A DNA stretch of 64,000 bases from Albula goreensis (lineage: Eukaryota; Chordata; Actinopteri; Albuliformes; Albulidae). The DNA lies in assembly GCA_022829145.1 (NCBI GenBank), contig CM040749.1, positions 19,801,987 through 19,865,986 on the forward strand, read 5' to 3'. Of this stretch, positions 23,641-35,300 are shown one piece after another (the stretch's first letter is position 1; each line of letters begins with the position of its first letter). Both the position numbers and the translations under genes were made by a program. The notes beneath the pieces are model-generated. The model was not told the DNA's origin, did no database searches, and saw only the letters and a list, made by a program, of their open reading frames with translations.

Positions 23641-24784
23641 AAGACATCTGGCACTGAAATTCACCAGGGCCCTGACCCAGTCAGAGCAGGCCTCATCAAC
23701 TGAGAATTCCATTTTATTTTTAACCTCTTATGATACCAAAGCACCATGGGAAGGCATTAATATGCCCCTCAAGAATAACAAACAAATGTATCTACCTAGT
23801 ATAAAGTAGATATTTCAGGGAAGATATTTCTCTCATTTTTCAGTTTAGATAGTCCAGTATTATATACAGAGTTCTGCATGTAATTGTCAGTATTGATCTA
23901 TCGGTATACAATACTTCACGTACTAACGCTAAGATATTCAAATGAAAGATAAACCTTAAACTGCATTTACAAAACATATGACAGATTTTGTGAAATTAAA
24001 CTCAGTCAACCAAACTTTCTTGATATGTTTAGAACGGTGCAGATTCATGAAGCAGCCCTTGCATGACTTTCAAAAAGCAATCAAAAGCTAACACAACTCA
24101 CTACTTGCTGCTTGCTCCAATCACAAACATGTCCTGCACAAAGCAATAAGTTAAATATTAATTTACTTGCTGTATTAAGCAAATAAATCAGGAATTATCT
24201 GGTTCTGGAAATCACTTAAGTCTGAGAGAGAGCCAGGGAACACTGCCAGGAAGAGGTTTGGCCAAACTATGGGTCAGTCTATAGAGGGGGAGGAATTTGC
24301 CTGGTGTTAGATTGCAGTGAGTTGTACTCTGTCAGTCACATGCTGAGGGACAGGCCATTGTGTGCTATGGTTCAGTTGTGTCAAATGTGTCTCAAAACCT
24401 ATCAAAACTTTTTTTTTTTTTTTACAAAATATCTTTTTGGCTAAATGAATCCTCTCACTTTTTCACTAATTTGATGAGAATATCGCAATGTTAATTTACA
24501 GTTGGCAGAAATATCACACCACCACTAGACTTGGTATTTTAAAGGGAACTTCAGAAAGCAAGTTAGTTTATGATAATAAACCACATGTCATTAGTTTATC
24601 TCATTTAGAGTTATTTGACTCACTATAGGGTTGTTCAGTTGAAGCATTTTTGTTTCAAGTGTGGGTTTTGTGTAGGGTTGACCTGGGTCAGTTCTCTCCT
24701 TTTCAATGGATTGACACAAACTGGAATGCAACCTTCTGATGACCCTGTTCAGAGGGTATTTTGACCCAGATCATTATTTTTTTA
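23641..24784. other. Non-coding, no feature recognised
   Basis: AT-rich, with a T15 tract at 24409-24423. A patch at 24210-24370 contains TTTGGCCAAAC, close to a nuclear factor I half-site pair, but is too short to call. Confidence 0.4.
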
Positions 24785-24965
24785 AAAAGGCAGATGGCCA
24801 GGCCACCCTCCTTACTTATTTTTTTTACCTAGACAGTCATATGCCAAAGAGGGGTATAGATGAAGAGGAACCATAGCAAGGAAAGATGGAGCTGGGTCTT
24901 GAACCCAGTTTTCATGTGCAGTTGAGATGGGTGCATTACCCACTGAGCTGTCCAGTCTCAACAAC
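24785..24965 (-). mobile_element. tRNA-derived SINE (degenerate)
   Basis: Read on the minus strand from about 24957 down, the sequence begins GGACAGCTCAGTGGGTAATG, which matches a tRNA D-arm/A-box (usual form TAGCTCAGTGG). About 35 nt later comes CTGGGTTCAAGACCCAG, a T-arm/B-box hairpin (B-box form GGTTCAAGACC at 24895-24905, CTGGG pairing with CCCAG). Together these are the internal RNA polymerase III promoter. The sequence downstream (24890 down to about 24785) does not form an acceptor stem and continues as an unrelated AT-rich body, so I prefer a SINE or tRNA pseudogene to a working tRNA. Ends are approximate. Confidence 0.55.
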
Positions 24966-25516
24966 TGTGAGTATTATTAGTGGGTGGGGATCGATGTTAA
25001 AGTGTGTAAACGCACATGGACTGGGACAATCAGCCCTTCACCAATTCTGTAAGACCTCTACACATGCAGCTAACTGGCCAGAAAGGGTGATTCCTGTGGA
25101 TTAGTTACTAGGGGTATGCCAACCTAACTAAGGTAATAGGACATCTTAATAGTTATTTGTGCTTTGTGTCATATATAAGTCAGGTAGTAGTTCTCATCAG
25201 AAAAACAGAGAAAATGTATTGATTTCTAGCTGTAATTAAAAATGATTAATGTTTGTTCCTGGGGACAGAGAGAGAACTGTGGGTATAATAAAATGTGATC
25301 AGGAGGTAAATTTCTGTGCAGATATCACTGGAGGTTTCTGTTTTTAAACAGTAGTTTGCTTTCTGGCCAAAGTATAACATTGTTTGGTTTATTTGATGGG
25401 GGACGGCAAAAAGCATTGTTACAATGTTAAAGGCAAGCATTAGATGCACAACATGAAGTGTTCAGTAGGTAAAGGCTCACTTCAAGTACAATCTAAGAGC
25501 ACATCCGCTAACATTT
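24966..25516. other. Non-coding, no feature recognised
   Basis: No repeat termini or coding exon recognised between the SINE and the tail of the LINE. Confidence 0.4.
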
Positions 25517-26515
25517 TCAAGATTCAAGATTCAAGATTTCTTTGTCACATCATCATACTTGTATGAAGGAACATTCAAATAATAATATGGAATATACAAA
25601 AAATATACAAAGAATACAAAAATACACAGAAAATACAAAAATATAGTATATGCAAAATGTACAGTATGGTAATAACGTTGAATTCTCCTTGGTAGGCCAT
25701 CTCTCATCACCAGAGATCAGGCCCAACACCATCATGTCGTCCGCGAATTTGATCAGATAGTTGGAGCTATGTTTACCCACATAATCGTTAGTGTACAGGG
25801 AGTCGAGTAAGGGGCTTAGAACGCAGATCTGAGCGGCACCTGTGTTGAGGGTCAGAGGGGCAGAGGTGATGGATCCCATCCTCACCACCTGGCATCGTTC
25901 TGTCAGGAAGTCAAGGGTAGTGTACTCGTTGATGTCGCTGGCTGTAGCCCGGAACAAGTCCCAGTCCGTGTGGTGAAAACGATCCTGCAGAATGTAATCA
26001 GATTGTTCTGACCAGCAGTGCACAGTTTGGTGACAGACAGTGTTTGTTTCAGTTGGATGAATGGTCAAATTTGCCGAATGGTGGGCAGAGGAGGGCCTTG
26101 TAGGCATTCCATGTGGGGTGTAACAATGGTCCAGTGTGTTATTCCCTCTTGTGCCCATTGTGATGTGTTGGTAATACTTTAGTTGTACTCCCAACAAGTT
26201 TGCTTGATTGAAGTCACCAAGCACAAAAAAAGCGGCCTCTGGATGCACATTCTCCTGGGGGTTCAGGGCCTCATACAGTTCCTGGACAGCCTGCACTGTG
26301 CTGGCTTGAGACGGGATGTACAAAGCTGTGATGAAGATTGCTGTGAACTCCCGTGGCAGCCAGAATGGCCAACAGAGACGCATGAGGTATTCCAAGTCCT
26401 GAGAGCAAAAGGTCTGGAGGGTGTGAATATTCACAGGATCACACCAGGCATTGTTAATCATAAAACATACACCCCCCTCCTTTCCCCATGCTCCACCTTA
26501 CTGCGCAGGGTACCA
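25517..26515 (-). mobile_element. L2/Maui-type LINE ORF2 remnant, internally deleted
   Basis: The minus-strand frame 26461-25553 gives 302 residues. The N-terminal part is the apurinic endonuclease: MINNAWC at the start, PREFTAIFITALYIP at about 37-50, GDFN at 82-85, and a TLDHCYT block at about 109-115. It then passes abruptly at about 180-185 to reverse transcriptase, with VLSPLL at 214-219 and the catalytic FADD at 239-242. Several hundred codons expected between these are missing, but the frame is kept. The last 45 residues are AT-rich 3' tail, not protein. Upstream the LINE continues (GKEGGVCF just before the Met) to about 26515, where an in-frame stop lies. The 3' tail ends in three perfect copies of TCAAGAT (plus strand, 25517-25537), a tandem tail typical of L2/CR1-type elements. 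It is a dead copy. Confidence 0.88.
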
Positions 26516-29500
26516 CCAGTCCATGTAAATGTAATTGTTTCTTGGGGTAACATACTCTGTATAATCACACTTTGCTTATCTACACATTCTGGATTGAAAC
26601 AGAGTGTCATAGAGTCCAACTTTCAGATAACTGCGTGTTTTTTCCACTGGCTTCTTGTAGTCAGCACCCTTTTTGCTTCTAGTTTGGAACAGACTACAGA
26701 CTATTATTTCCAGGAAAAACTAACACAGATCTTGGATGAATGGAGAGATAATCTGAACTCTCACCAAAAGCAAAAGTAAACACATGATTTGCTTCACCTG
26801 TTATTGTTTCTTTTTTAAGTAATTTAAGCATAGGCTACTAGCATAATCTTAGTGTATAGCATGCAAATTTACAAGGCATACGTCTGCATTGGCAAAGACT
26901 GAATAGAGTGACATTTCTTAGTTACCTAAGAAAAAACTTGAAGCTCACAAGTTAAATCTTGTGAGCTGATAGAGAATGTATGAATCACTTATCAAGATAT
27001 TGCCAATTTCAATTATTTTAACCTGCAGATCTTTGAAATTCTGATTGCCATAAAAGTTTGACCTGAAAATTCTGACTGACATCAAAATTATGACGGAACT
27101 ATTATAAAATATTGTGTCCCCATTTCAGTCTCTTGCTTGTTACTCTTCATCCATAGACATTTGTTTACATGCTCTATGGAACAGTATGTAAGCTCTGGAA
27201 ACATAACATTTTCAGTGTTTCCTGAAAATATTCCATCTTGGTTCTGGCTGTGTCAACTGTCAGACAGATTCCTGCACAGTTTCAGTTGCAGTAATAACCA
27301 GAAATATACTGGTCAGGACTAAAAGTCAAATCTATTGTCAAGTCTATTTACAGACTCAATTCAGAAATTTGGTTTAAAAAAATGGTTGATGAGAAAACCA
27401 ACAATGTGATTTTGTTTGTTGATATTTAGTCTGTATTTAGTCTTTGCTTTTAAGCTGTCAATAATTGATAAAGCTGAGAAGATATTCATGTACTGACTAA
27501 CAATTACATTTTTTACAACAGTTATTTTATGTGTTAATTTTATTAGCAATTGGTATCACAGGGTACTTGTGGCAAGGCTGCATTTAGAAGGTGAAAAGCC
27601 ATTATTCCATATACTTAGGAATATGACCTGAACAGGAATATGGCAATGTGGTTTTACTCAGAAAGCACCATGTCAATTTGGCAGGTACTGAAGGGATGTG
27701 GGTAAGCTGAACCTTGTGTCCGCTAATTATCTGGACTTATCTTTCATCTGATTAGTTTTCTGTCAGGTTCAGAAGTTTAACTCACACTTAAGGTGAGGAA
27801 AAGGGCTGAGAGCTCTCAAAGTCAATGAGTACTGGCCACAAAAGTGGAAACATTTTGGTAAATGAGGCACAAACTTTATTGAAAGCAGGTGTTTCCACAC
27901 TGATGTGGTTCCTGAGTTAATTAGACAATTGACATCCCAGGCAGCTCAACTTACTGATGCTTCATGAGAAACAGTGTCTAAGGTGATGTCAGCATTGGAG
28001 GAAGGAGAGATATCACCAACAAAGGGCAGCTGTGGACAGAAGCACATACATGTTAATATTGATATCTGTGCATTATAAACAGGGGAATAAATACGTAGTT
28101 CTATGCATCACATTTGGAAATGTATAATAGTCCATCCCACTGAGGAACAGGAGCAGAGGTTGGAAGGAAAATGGCCTGGCCAATTAAAGGTAGTGCCTTG
28201 CAGGATTTAGGAGAGCAAGGACCTAGCAATAACAACATTAATTTGTGTATGACAGAAGATTTAGCCACACACAGAAGCCATCAATCATAATTATGTCAAG
28301 TCCATATGGCTGTGCAAATACTGCATCATACAGAACATTGGTAGTAAGATGCACTCCAAGTTAACATAGCTGACCCACTCTTTAAACTAATGTTGGCTGA
28401 CCTGTTAAATAGCAAGCTTCCTACTTGATTAGGTCAATTGTAAGATAGCAAAATAGCAGACCTATTTTAAGATTAATAAGGTAAGTGACACTGAGAGTAG
28501 CTGGTTAGATTATATAAGCTTCTATAGACAGACTGCAATGACATAAAATCAATACCATGTACTGTATCTATATAGCTAATCATGAGAGAACACTGTGAAT
28601 GATAGACTGCATGCTAGATGAATCTGCAGCAGAGGGAAGTTATGTAAGTCATGAGGAATAATTTGACACAAAATTAAAGAAAAAATATGGCTGCTTTATT
28701 TCCTAAAGAGGGGAACAGCCCTTTCATTATTGACTAATTAGACTGACTACTTCAAAAGAATATTTTGAGATTTATTCTAGCGTGGTAAGGTCTTCCAAGG
28801 TTTTCAAAGCATAATGTGACATGTTGTGGAGCTAATCACTGGTCTTGCTGTTTCTTATGGTAGAGCTTGTAGCTGATGTTGCTGTCCTTTCTCTCATCAT
28901 GGAATTCTACTACACTAGCTTGCTACCTAAAGGCAGGTGAAGGCCAGGCTGGAGTTGATATTACATTCATGACTGGAACAATCTATTCAGAAGTGGGATT
29001 ACTAAGAAATAATAGCCAGATCACATTCCAGCTTCATTTGTGATTAGATTAGTGTCGGAGCAGTTCCTTTCTGTCTGTAGTGCTAATTTCAGTTGCATTG
29101 TTTCCTGTGTCTGCAGTTTTTCATTTGAAAAGCTAGACGGTCAGGGTGGGGCATATTTCCAGTTGTTTCAGAGGCTGAGGAGACAGTTGTGATGTCTGTG
29201 TGTTTACTTCTTGCAGGTGGGGGACTGAAACCCACATGAATCAAATGTGTAAGTGCATCATGGGACGGTAAAATAAGCTGCTGTGTCCTCATATATTTTA
29301 AGATGAATACCTTAATTGCTATATTCGCTCAGTTATCAGATGACCATGTGTCCATCATAGGTATTAGTATGGGCAATCAGAATAAACAAATTTATCCTGG
29401 CAGTGAGACTCCAACATCAGGATCCTCAAGAGAGGAAAGCATTAATTCCTGTCTAATGACCAAGGCTAAATTTGCTTAGTAGCACCTACAGAGGTTCCTA

Positions 29501-30339
29501 CACTATAAATATAGTTGCTGAGTCTGTTGTAAAATAGTTGCATGTGGTAGTATGTTCGTGCGGATCCACCCCCTCCACCCCCCCACCCCTTCCCCCAACC
29601 CACAGATCAGGTTTCATGATATTTTATCACATTTATATTTTCACCATGCTCACAACAGTGTCTGTCTATGTAGGCACATGCTACAATCATACAGTACACT
29701 TTCATGTGACAGTTGTGCAAGCATGAAGGTCATGACCAAGCAGGAGGGTGGCCCTCTTCTTCTTTTGTAGACAATTGAGAAAGCTTTTATGTGTGCAAAC
29801 AGTTTGATGCAGGAAATCCACTGTGACGAAAGAAAATTTGAGAAAGTACAAAGACTTCATAGGCTACCTACCTTCAAACAGCCTCAATCATATTCTGCCT
29901 TTATGTCTCTAAAACTCCTCTTGTGGAGAGTTTTATATACTCAGTCTAAGGAGCTAGTCCTACAATTTTTTGCTTCACCCAAAAATATCCTACAAAACCC
30001 TAATTTAAAGCCACAGTGTAAGTAAGAGGGTAAATTTGATCTGAGCACTAATGACCAAAACATTGCCATCAGTGTGTTCACCGTGCAGACATCTCTACTT
30101 TTTTGGCTTTGACTATTTTGACATTGCCTATTTTTGGCCAGATGAGAGAGAGAGTCTGGGAATTTACTACACATAACTGCTGCTGTTTAAAACAATAACT
30201 TTGTAACATTTAATCTTTGTGTGAAACTATTTTCCTTATGTACTTCCTTGCAATGCAATACAATGTAATACATCTATTACAGTTCACATGTCTAACAGAT
30301 CACTGATGATTAGAAATATATGTGCCATGACTGCAGCTG
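26516..30339. other. Non-coding, no feature recognised except one small hairpin
   Basis: AT-rich. A C-rich run lies at 29567-29600 and the hairpin at 26942. Open frames are all under 80 codons. The plus-strand frame 26183-26779 (198 codons) is an antisense shadow of the LINE extended into flanking DNA. Confidence 0.4.
26942..26967. repeat. Perfect 10-bp hairpin
   Basis: AGCTCACAAG and CTTGTGAGCT are exact reverse complements with the loop TTAAAT. No T-tract or terminator context applies in a eukaryotic genome. It may simply be a chance or relic inverted repeat. Confidence 0.6.
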
Positions 30340-30830
30340 TTTAGCTGGTTTGTTTTTGTTTTCGTTTTGTGTGTCCATGTGCTTTTTTTTCTTTTCCCTT
30401 GTGTGTCTGCTCCGCTCACTGTTTCTCTGTCTGTCAGTTTAATTTGCTTCACCTACCTGCTTGTTCACCTGTGTCTCGTTTGCTTGTTAGTGCTGTGCAT
30501 TTAAACCATTTGTCCTTTGCCATGTTTTCTCAGTGTGTTTATCCTGTTTCACAGCACCCCTTTTTCCTTTGTGTTTTTGGCTGTCTTTTTGTATGACCCT
30601 TGCCTGTTTATGACTTTGTTTTTGGATTGTGTTTTTGATTACCTGCCGAGATTTCCTGGTTTAGACCCATTGTGTGCGTGTTTTCTACTTTGCTATTGGA
30701 CTTTGACTTGGTACCTTTGCTGTGTCTTCCTGGTTTTTGATCCTGCCTGTCCCCAACTTTATCTAAAAGTTTATTATTCATCTCTGTCTGTGTCTGAGTC
30801 CTAGCTTGATTTGTGACAATTTGATGACAT
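30340..30830 (+). mobile_element. LTR-retrotransposon-like terminal repeat (probable solo/relic LTR)
   Basis: Nearly 500 bp of T/C-rich sequence built of short phrases such as TTCACCTGTGTCTCG, GACCCTTGCCTG, GATTACCTGCCGAG, TTGGACTTTGACTTGG and GATCCTGCCTGTCC. It ends GTCTGTGTCTGAGTCC and then TTGTGACA. This vocabulary and order are characteristic of the LTR/leader of fish Ty3/gypsy-type elements, from memory. No gag-pol follows, so it is a solo or broken copy. The 95-codon plus frame inside is a by-product of low stop density. Ends are approximate. Confidence 0.42.
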
Positions 30831-32020
30831 TCTAGAGCAAGTATGAGTATCAGGGGCCTCCAAGTTCCTTGTTAGCCAACATGTGGAGAAAAGCAAGACT
30901 GTGTGAAGAATACACTCCAGCTACTAGAGAAAGCTGGGCTCTAATACTGATCAAAACGGCTCAATGAGGTAGTGATACTGGCTATGATAGTGATGTCAAA
31001 ACTCATGCCCACAGAATGAAACTTTTATGGTGTTACTGCCATGCTTGACAGTTTTCAAGAGTCATACTGTGTATTCAAAGTTTAACTCTTGTCTCAAACA
31101 GATTGAGAATAATGAGGCATGACTTAACATTTACAGTGGTTTGCTTTGGCCAAGCAACTTTAGTTACATCATCATAAAAATATAAAACCTTTTACCACAA
31201 AGTTGTGGCAATAGATGCAGCAGCAAATGTATTGTGTTATTACCGATGGCCTCCATAGGTCTCTATGCCAAAATGCAGAAGGTGGGTGATTCAGAAATCT
31301 ACCGTCTAGTGAATTGATAAAGTCTTGTGCAAACACTAGGTCTGAATCATATGCAGTGTCGACAGTCTTATTCCACACTATAGCTGTAATGATTTCCAAC
31401 TCTCAATTCACTGATAACTGAGTTCTGAACCCATTTATCACACAGGCGTTTTCTCCTGATTAAAGAGGTTCCACCGAGCTACTCTATGGAACCAGCTTGT
31501 TAGAAAAAAAAACAAACAAATAGACATCTCAGTAGATTCAAAGCACAAGCACATTCCCATTCAGAATCCTAGACAATAGTCTTGACACTGGGTCTACTGG
31601 CACAGGGAGTCTGATTAATAGAGTGTGACTGTCACTGGCAAACTGCCCTGGCAGCATTTCAAGATTAAAAATAAAGGGATGGGGTGATGTTGTGTTTTCC
31701 TACAACATCCTAATGAGCTCCTAATGTCCTCAGCTAACATGATTCCTAAACCATGCTCCTGCAGAACCAAAACCCACAACAGGGAAGTCTATTTTCCCCT
31801 GCTCAAAAACATATTTTGCTCTATATCTCTGATTCTGGATACTGGGGTTTGTTTACCATTTTGTAGTGTTTTCAGGCAATTATGACATCAGTGAAACACA
31901 ATGGAGAGGGGTGCATGGGTGCATGGGTGCATGTCACTTGTAATGACAGTTTGTGTTGGTCCACTGTGTGTCAGCAGCATTCTCCTGTACACAATGTTTA
32001 CCATTGGATATTTTATTGTG
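30831..32020. other. Non-coding, no major feature
   Basis: Contains a three-copy GGGTGCAT tandem at 31909-31932 and otherwise AT-rich sequence without a recognised gene or transposon. Confidence 0.45.
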
Positions 32021-32362
32021 CAGTAAACCGCCGTTATATCGTGGTTCAGTTTTAGCGGTCCCGGCATTTTGCGGTTTTTTTCTGTAAGGCCTATTAATTT
32101 TAATATCGCTTATATTTTCGCCATTTCACGGAATTCTGCAGCATTGTTCTATTGGTCTTGCTCTCTCTCAATATCTTTTATGTGTTTAAATGTGTTTCTA
32201 TTATTTTAAAAGTGTGTTTAAAGACCTTAAAATGCTTTTAAAAGTACCGTAAAACGTATAATAACATGCCTAGGGTGTATTTAAACAGTGTATTTCTATT
32301 TCGCGGATTTTCACTTATCGCGGGTCTGGAACGTAACCCCTGCGATGGAGGGGGGTTTATTG
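32021..32362. mobile_element. pogo/Tigger-like MITE, 342 bp
   Basis: Left end CAGTAAACCGCCGTTATATC; right end, read inward, CAATAAACCCCCCTCCATCG. The tips pair at most positions (CARTAAACC plus scattered matches). The interior near the right end, TTTCGCGGATTTTCACTTAT then CGCGGGTCTGGAACGTAACC, is characteristic of Tigger/pogo-type sequence and unusually CpG-rich for this window. TA follows the right end (32363-32364); the left flank is TG, so one copy of the TA duplication has probably mutated. No transposase frame. Confidence 0.72.
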
Positions 32363-35300
32363 TATGCCAAAGATGCATGAATGCTCACCATGAGAAACCT
32401 CTGATTCTTCATATGAAAAATACTGATGAGCTGTTACACCAGATGCATTTTTATTGTGTGATTGTCTTATCTTTCCTTTTAGTTACATCACAGCAAGACT
32501 TATATTAAGTTCCACTTCCCAGCATCATGCAGTAAGGCCTTAACCCTGTTAATTCTCAATGTAATTCATCCCCTAAAACGTCCAGTAATTGCATGGTGGC
32601 TTGAATCGTGCTTGACCCCAGGTCTCATTACAGCAGCATATGCCACTGGCCAAGAGGTGGACGCAACCCTGGAAAGATTGCAACCCAAAGCTTAATCAGT
32701 GGCCACAATTTTTCAGAGGGAAGGCCATCATTACAGTTCCACCCACATGGCTAAAGGACCAAAATAACCCAGCGCTGCCTTTCAGACATGAAGCTCTCCC
32801 TCAGACTGAAAGAGGTTACCAAGGCTGTTCCCAAACAAAGCTTTTAAACTGCAGAGGAATAGTTGCTGTATCACTTGTATGTTTATCTAAATGTTCTCAG
32901 CTTAATATAAGTAATCACAAATCACTGAAAGGTGTATTGCACTGTACCGAGTTTTGATTGTTACAGGAGCTGAAAATACTTCACAGCATTATTTACTAGT
33001 GATTGGCAACCCCATCAGATTTAGGAGTATTGGTTTCCTCAGGGTGGATTAGAAAGTATACAGTGTCTACCTCACTTTTCACATTGGTCAAGTGACACCT
33101 CATACAGTTCTTCTATTAGGAATAATGCTTTAATGTCAATTCAGTTTCTGTGAAAAATTAGATTGACATACATCATTTTATTTGAATTTTCAACTAATTG
33201 AAAATGAAGAGAGTGTAATTTATCTTACATTCACTACAATATTTGTTAAAGAATGGAAGCATAGTTTGCTCATATTTTGACATCCTATAAGCAATTAGTT
33301 GAAAGTCTTTTATGGCTTCTGACCAAATGCACAACACTCCCGGATTATTGTGTATGAGTAATATAGTTATATTTAGTGGTTTTCTCTAACCATTGCTGGA
33401 AATGTAGCAACATCACCATCAAAAGAGAAAACCAGCCTAACTAGTTCTGCATGGTTTTGCCTTTCCGAGAATTGTGAAACCTTCAGGGCACATGCATGCT
33501 AGGGTTGCCTGAGCAAGACTTACCTGTTGGTCCTGTTTCTGTCCTTGTCTCCAGAGACTGAGTAGGCTGTTTCACCACCACAAAGAGTCTCACATCTCTC
33601 CTCAGGTGCCAGCTATATTCTTTGCTCTGACACAGGTTATTGTCGGGCAATCTTGGCACAAGATTAACATTGAAAATGGGGGTCCATCAGATTTCTGAAG
33701 TCTGCTAGACCTTCCAGGGCATCATGGACAGAGAACCTGTTCAAGAGCTTTACTCATTAGAAGTGTGCTGCATGCTTTGTAGTACATAGAGGATGGCAGA
33801 ACAGCCACAACTTTCAGTGTAGGGATAAGGGGTTCATGTAACAATAGAAATTGTTGACTCATGGAAGAAATATCTTTTTCTTTGTTCTTGTGAGGGAATT
33901 TAGTTTGAAAAGGAAAACCTTGATGTTGCATATATTTAGTAGGATTGCCTTCATGAAGGAGGTTGTCTGTCCTCCTTCATTGCAGCAGTAAAACCTCTAA
34001 AACTCAATTTTCCAGCAATCTGTGTCATGCATTCTACCAGGTGGCCCACTAAAGTCTGGATCAAATGTGTTTACACCTGAAACATGAAGTTGTATCACAC
34101 CTAATCAGCATATAAAGCCCTTGTGGAGAGATTTTGCCCTTGCGCAAGATAAGAGTCCAAATTGTCACAGCTGTTAAACAACAAAAAAGATGGTTATGTC
34201 AAATTTTAAGTTTGTATGCTTGCATAATGCAGCCAACGGAGTTGATTATGATTATTTTTTTGTCATTTATTAAATAAATTTTTCTGAGTACCTTGGACTA
34301 AAATGTTATGTGTCATTGGTGTATTTGTAGGGGTTCCCTTGCACACATTCAAGGAAAAAGCTATTTTGTGAATCTATCAATTATGCAAGTGGGTAAATCT
34401 GCTAAAATGGCAGTAATGAAAGCAAAACGATGCCAGCGACCTTCAGTGAATTTGGGTCTCATTGTTTTCTTCCATCATTTTTATTGACATCCAGATAGCG
34501 CTTCAAAATAGTTTTAGCGGAAGTGCCACATTGTAAACTCTTCATAAAAAAATTCTCATGATAGACTATAAATGATTTATTGACAAGTGAAAATTGACTA
34601 CATACTTTCAATGAATAATTAAAAAAATGTCACTTTTTCCACTTCAAAAATCCCAAGATTGTACAAAAAAAGGAAAAAAAGATCAGACCAGAACACAAAT
34701 GGGGTGGAAACACCTTGTTGCATATTTGTCCAAGAATTTTGTTTTTCAAATAAATTATTGCTTGAGTTCAATCTCTTGCTCTTCTCAGCCATATCCATAA
34801 ATTTGTCATGTGGTTTATCCTCACCTTTAGAATTATATTTTCAGTGAAAACATTAGTTTTAAGATGATAACAACACTTCTTGCATTTATGTTTTGGTAAA
34901 TTTGCTGTGGCACTCTAAAACAAACACAGTCACTCACCTCTTCTGAAGCATGGAGTTGACAATTCAAGTTTGACACCTCTAATGGAAACAGCTTTCACCA
35001 CTCTTCTGAAAACATATAATTTCTTTAGCAGGCATCACAACATCACACTCTTGTAATTTATTTGTGGTTAACATATCATTGATGTGGCTTCTGTCTGTTT
35101 CCGCATTTCTTGCCATTTCTTGTGGCCTACCTGACCTTCACATGTCCTTTTCATTCGAACGTGAAAGTCCCGCACATTTTCCAGTCCTTCATTATGAGAA
35201 ATGGTGCACCATGGCTCGCTTTTTTCAGTGCACTCAAAGCAGACTCTTGTGTAGTGAACTCATCAACTTAAGATCTAAAAGAAACCATTCTCTAACATGT

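Noticed and set aside
24889-24957. Functional tRNA gene on the minus strand
   Set aside because: A- and B-box are present, but the acceptor stem and anticodon arm do not fold convincingly, so a SINE or pseudogene is preferred.
26183-26779. 198-codon plus-strand open frame
   Set aside because: Mostly antisense to the LINE endonuclease region, then random flank.
31909-31932. Three tandem GGGTGCAT copies as a satellite or regulatory array
   Set aside because: Too few copies and no larger context; probably replication slippage.
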